From the NCBI GenBank assembly GCA_022844345.1, contig JALHLU010000001.1, positions 124,001-188,000 on the forward strand: a DNA stretch of 64,000 nt. Direction: 5' to 3'. This DNA comes from Hyphomonadaceae bacterium (lineage in GTDB: Bacteria > Pseudomonadota > Alphaproteobacteria > Caulobacterales > Hyphomonadaceae). The position numbers and the translations under genes are program-made. Positions 63,754-64,000 of the stretch are shown piece after piece. Position 1 is the first letter of the stretch. The number at the start of each line of letters is the position of its first letter. The notes under the pieces are model-generated. The model made no database searches, was not told the DNA's origin, and worked only from the letters and a program-made list of their open reading frames with translations.

Positions 63754-64000
63754 TCGCGCCTCCCACGTCCTTAAGCGCCTCGCGCGCCACATCGAAGTCC
63801 GAGAAGGGGATCGTGACCCCTTTCACAATTTGCCCGGTCTCGTGGCCCTTGCCCGCGATCAGCAGCGCGTCCCCGGCCTTGAGGCGGCGGACGCCTTCGT
63901 TGATGGCGGCGGCGCGATCGCCGATCTCGCTGGCATCTGGCGCACCCTTGCGGATCGCCGCGCGGATCAGCACGGGATCCTCGGAACGCGGATTATCGTC
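63746..64000 (-). CDS. murE: UDP-MurNAc-L-alanyl-D-glutamate--diaminopimelate ligase, C-terminal part
   Basis: Only the last 84 residues are in the window; the gene continues past the right edge. The reading frame is open to position 64000 and begins DDNPRSEDPVLI, the diaminopimelate-recognising DNPR motif of MurE, followed by GDRAAAINEGVRRLKAGDALLIAGKGHETGQ, the usual MurE ending. It is translated into murF with an eight-base overlap. Confidence 0.95.
   Translation of the reverse strand, partial: DDNPRSEDPVLIRAAIRKGAPDASEIGDRAAAINEGVRRLKAGDALLIAGKGHETGQIVKGVTIPFSDFDVAREALKDVGGAIG

Noticed and set aside
1-64000. tRNA or rRNA genes, CRISPR arrays, insertion sequences, prophage or replication origin
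   Set aside because: Gaps between genes are short; no cloverleaf, regular direct-repeat array, transposase, integrase or DnaA-box cluster was recognised.

Overview
The window is a 64 kb piece of a GC-rich, gene-dense bacterial chromosome. It is most likely from an alphaproteobacterium of the Caulobacterales/Rhodobacterales borderland, with Hyphomonadaceae the best guess. The evidence is a Caulobacter-type cpa/tad pilus locus, a split class I ribonucleotide reductase of short alphaproteobacterial type, CtrA-like TTAA-N7-TTAAC motifs in front of pilus and nrd genes, and many secreted lipoproteins, peptidases and TonB-type functions. Taxonomy is inferred from gene content only. No tRNA, rRNA, CRISPR array, phage or insertion sequence was seen.

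Layout. (1) 0.15-6.3 kb: a DmdC-type acyl-CoA dehydrogenase, a DUF885 lipoprotein peptidase, a sodium:solute symporter and a solitary ABC-ATPase-like protein whose catalytic motifs are all degraded. (2) 6.6-11.7 kb: a MacA-MacB-TolC type tripartite efflux operon (adaptor, ATPase, permease, outer membrane lipoprotein), closed by a terminator. (3) 11.9-15.8 kb: an M2-family metallopeptidase and a cytochrome c/PQQ-propeller protein. (4) 15.9-26.2 kb: the tight-adherence pilus locus, read leftward as pilA, cpaA, cpaB, cpaC, cpaD, cpaE, cpaF, tadB, tadC, with a small secretin-N-domain protein divergent from pilA. (5) 26.2-32.2 kb: MFS transporter, AMP nucleosidase, CASTOR/POLLUX-like channel, and a small membrane protein plus DUF883 pair. 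(6) 32.5-38.5 kb: nrdB and nrdA on the same strand but separated by two unrelated genes, each with NrdR-box-like sequences; the nrdA upstream region also carries DnaA-box-like and CtrA-like sequences. (7) 38.6-50.9 kb: an accessory periplasmic/outer-membrane region with a SnoaL-like lipoprotein, amidohydrolase, phytase with its TonB-dependent receptor, HAD hydrolase, PQQ sugar dehydrogenase, MsrA, DUF454 protein and two serine hydrolases related to a third at 33.9 kb. (8) 50.5-64 kb: a peptidoglycan synthesis (dcw) cluster read leftward, murE(partial)-murF-mraY-murD-ftsW-murG, then a DsrE-family protein and an oppositely oriented M19-like metallohydrolase, then murC, an extensin-like protein and murB. 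The ddl-ftsQ-ftsA-ftsZ tail usually found next is absent here.

The genes form several working units: efflux (macA-macB-tolC), surface attachment (pilA/cpa/tad), dNTP supply for replication (nrdA/nrdB), phytate phosphorus scavenging (phytase plus receptor) and cell wall precursor synthesis. The points most worth a second look are the ABC pseudo-ATPase, the domain-inserted M19-like protein lodged in the dcw cluster, the layered regulatory motifs at nrdA, and a 100-bp palindromic repeat at 40.5 kb.
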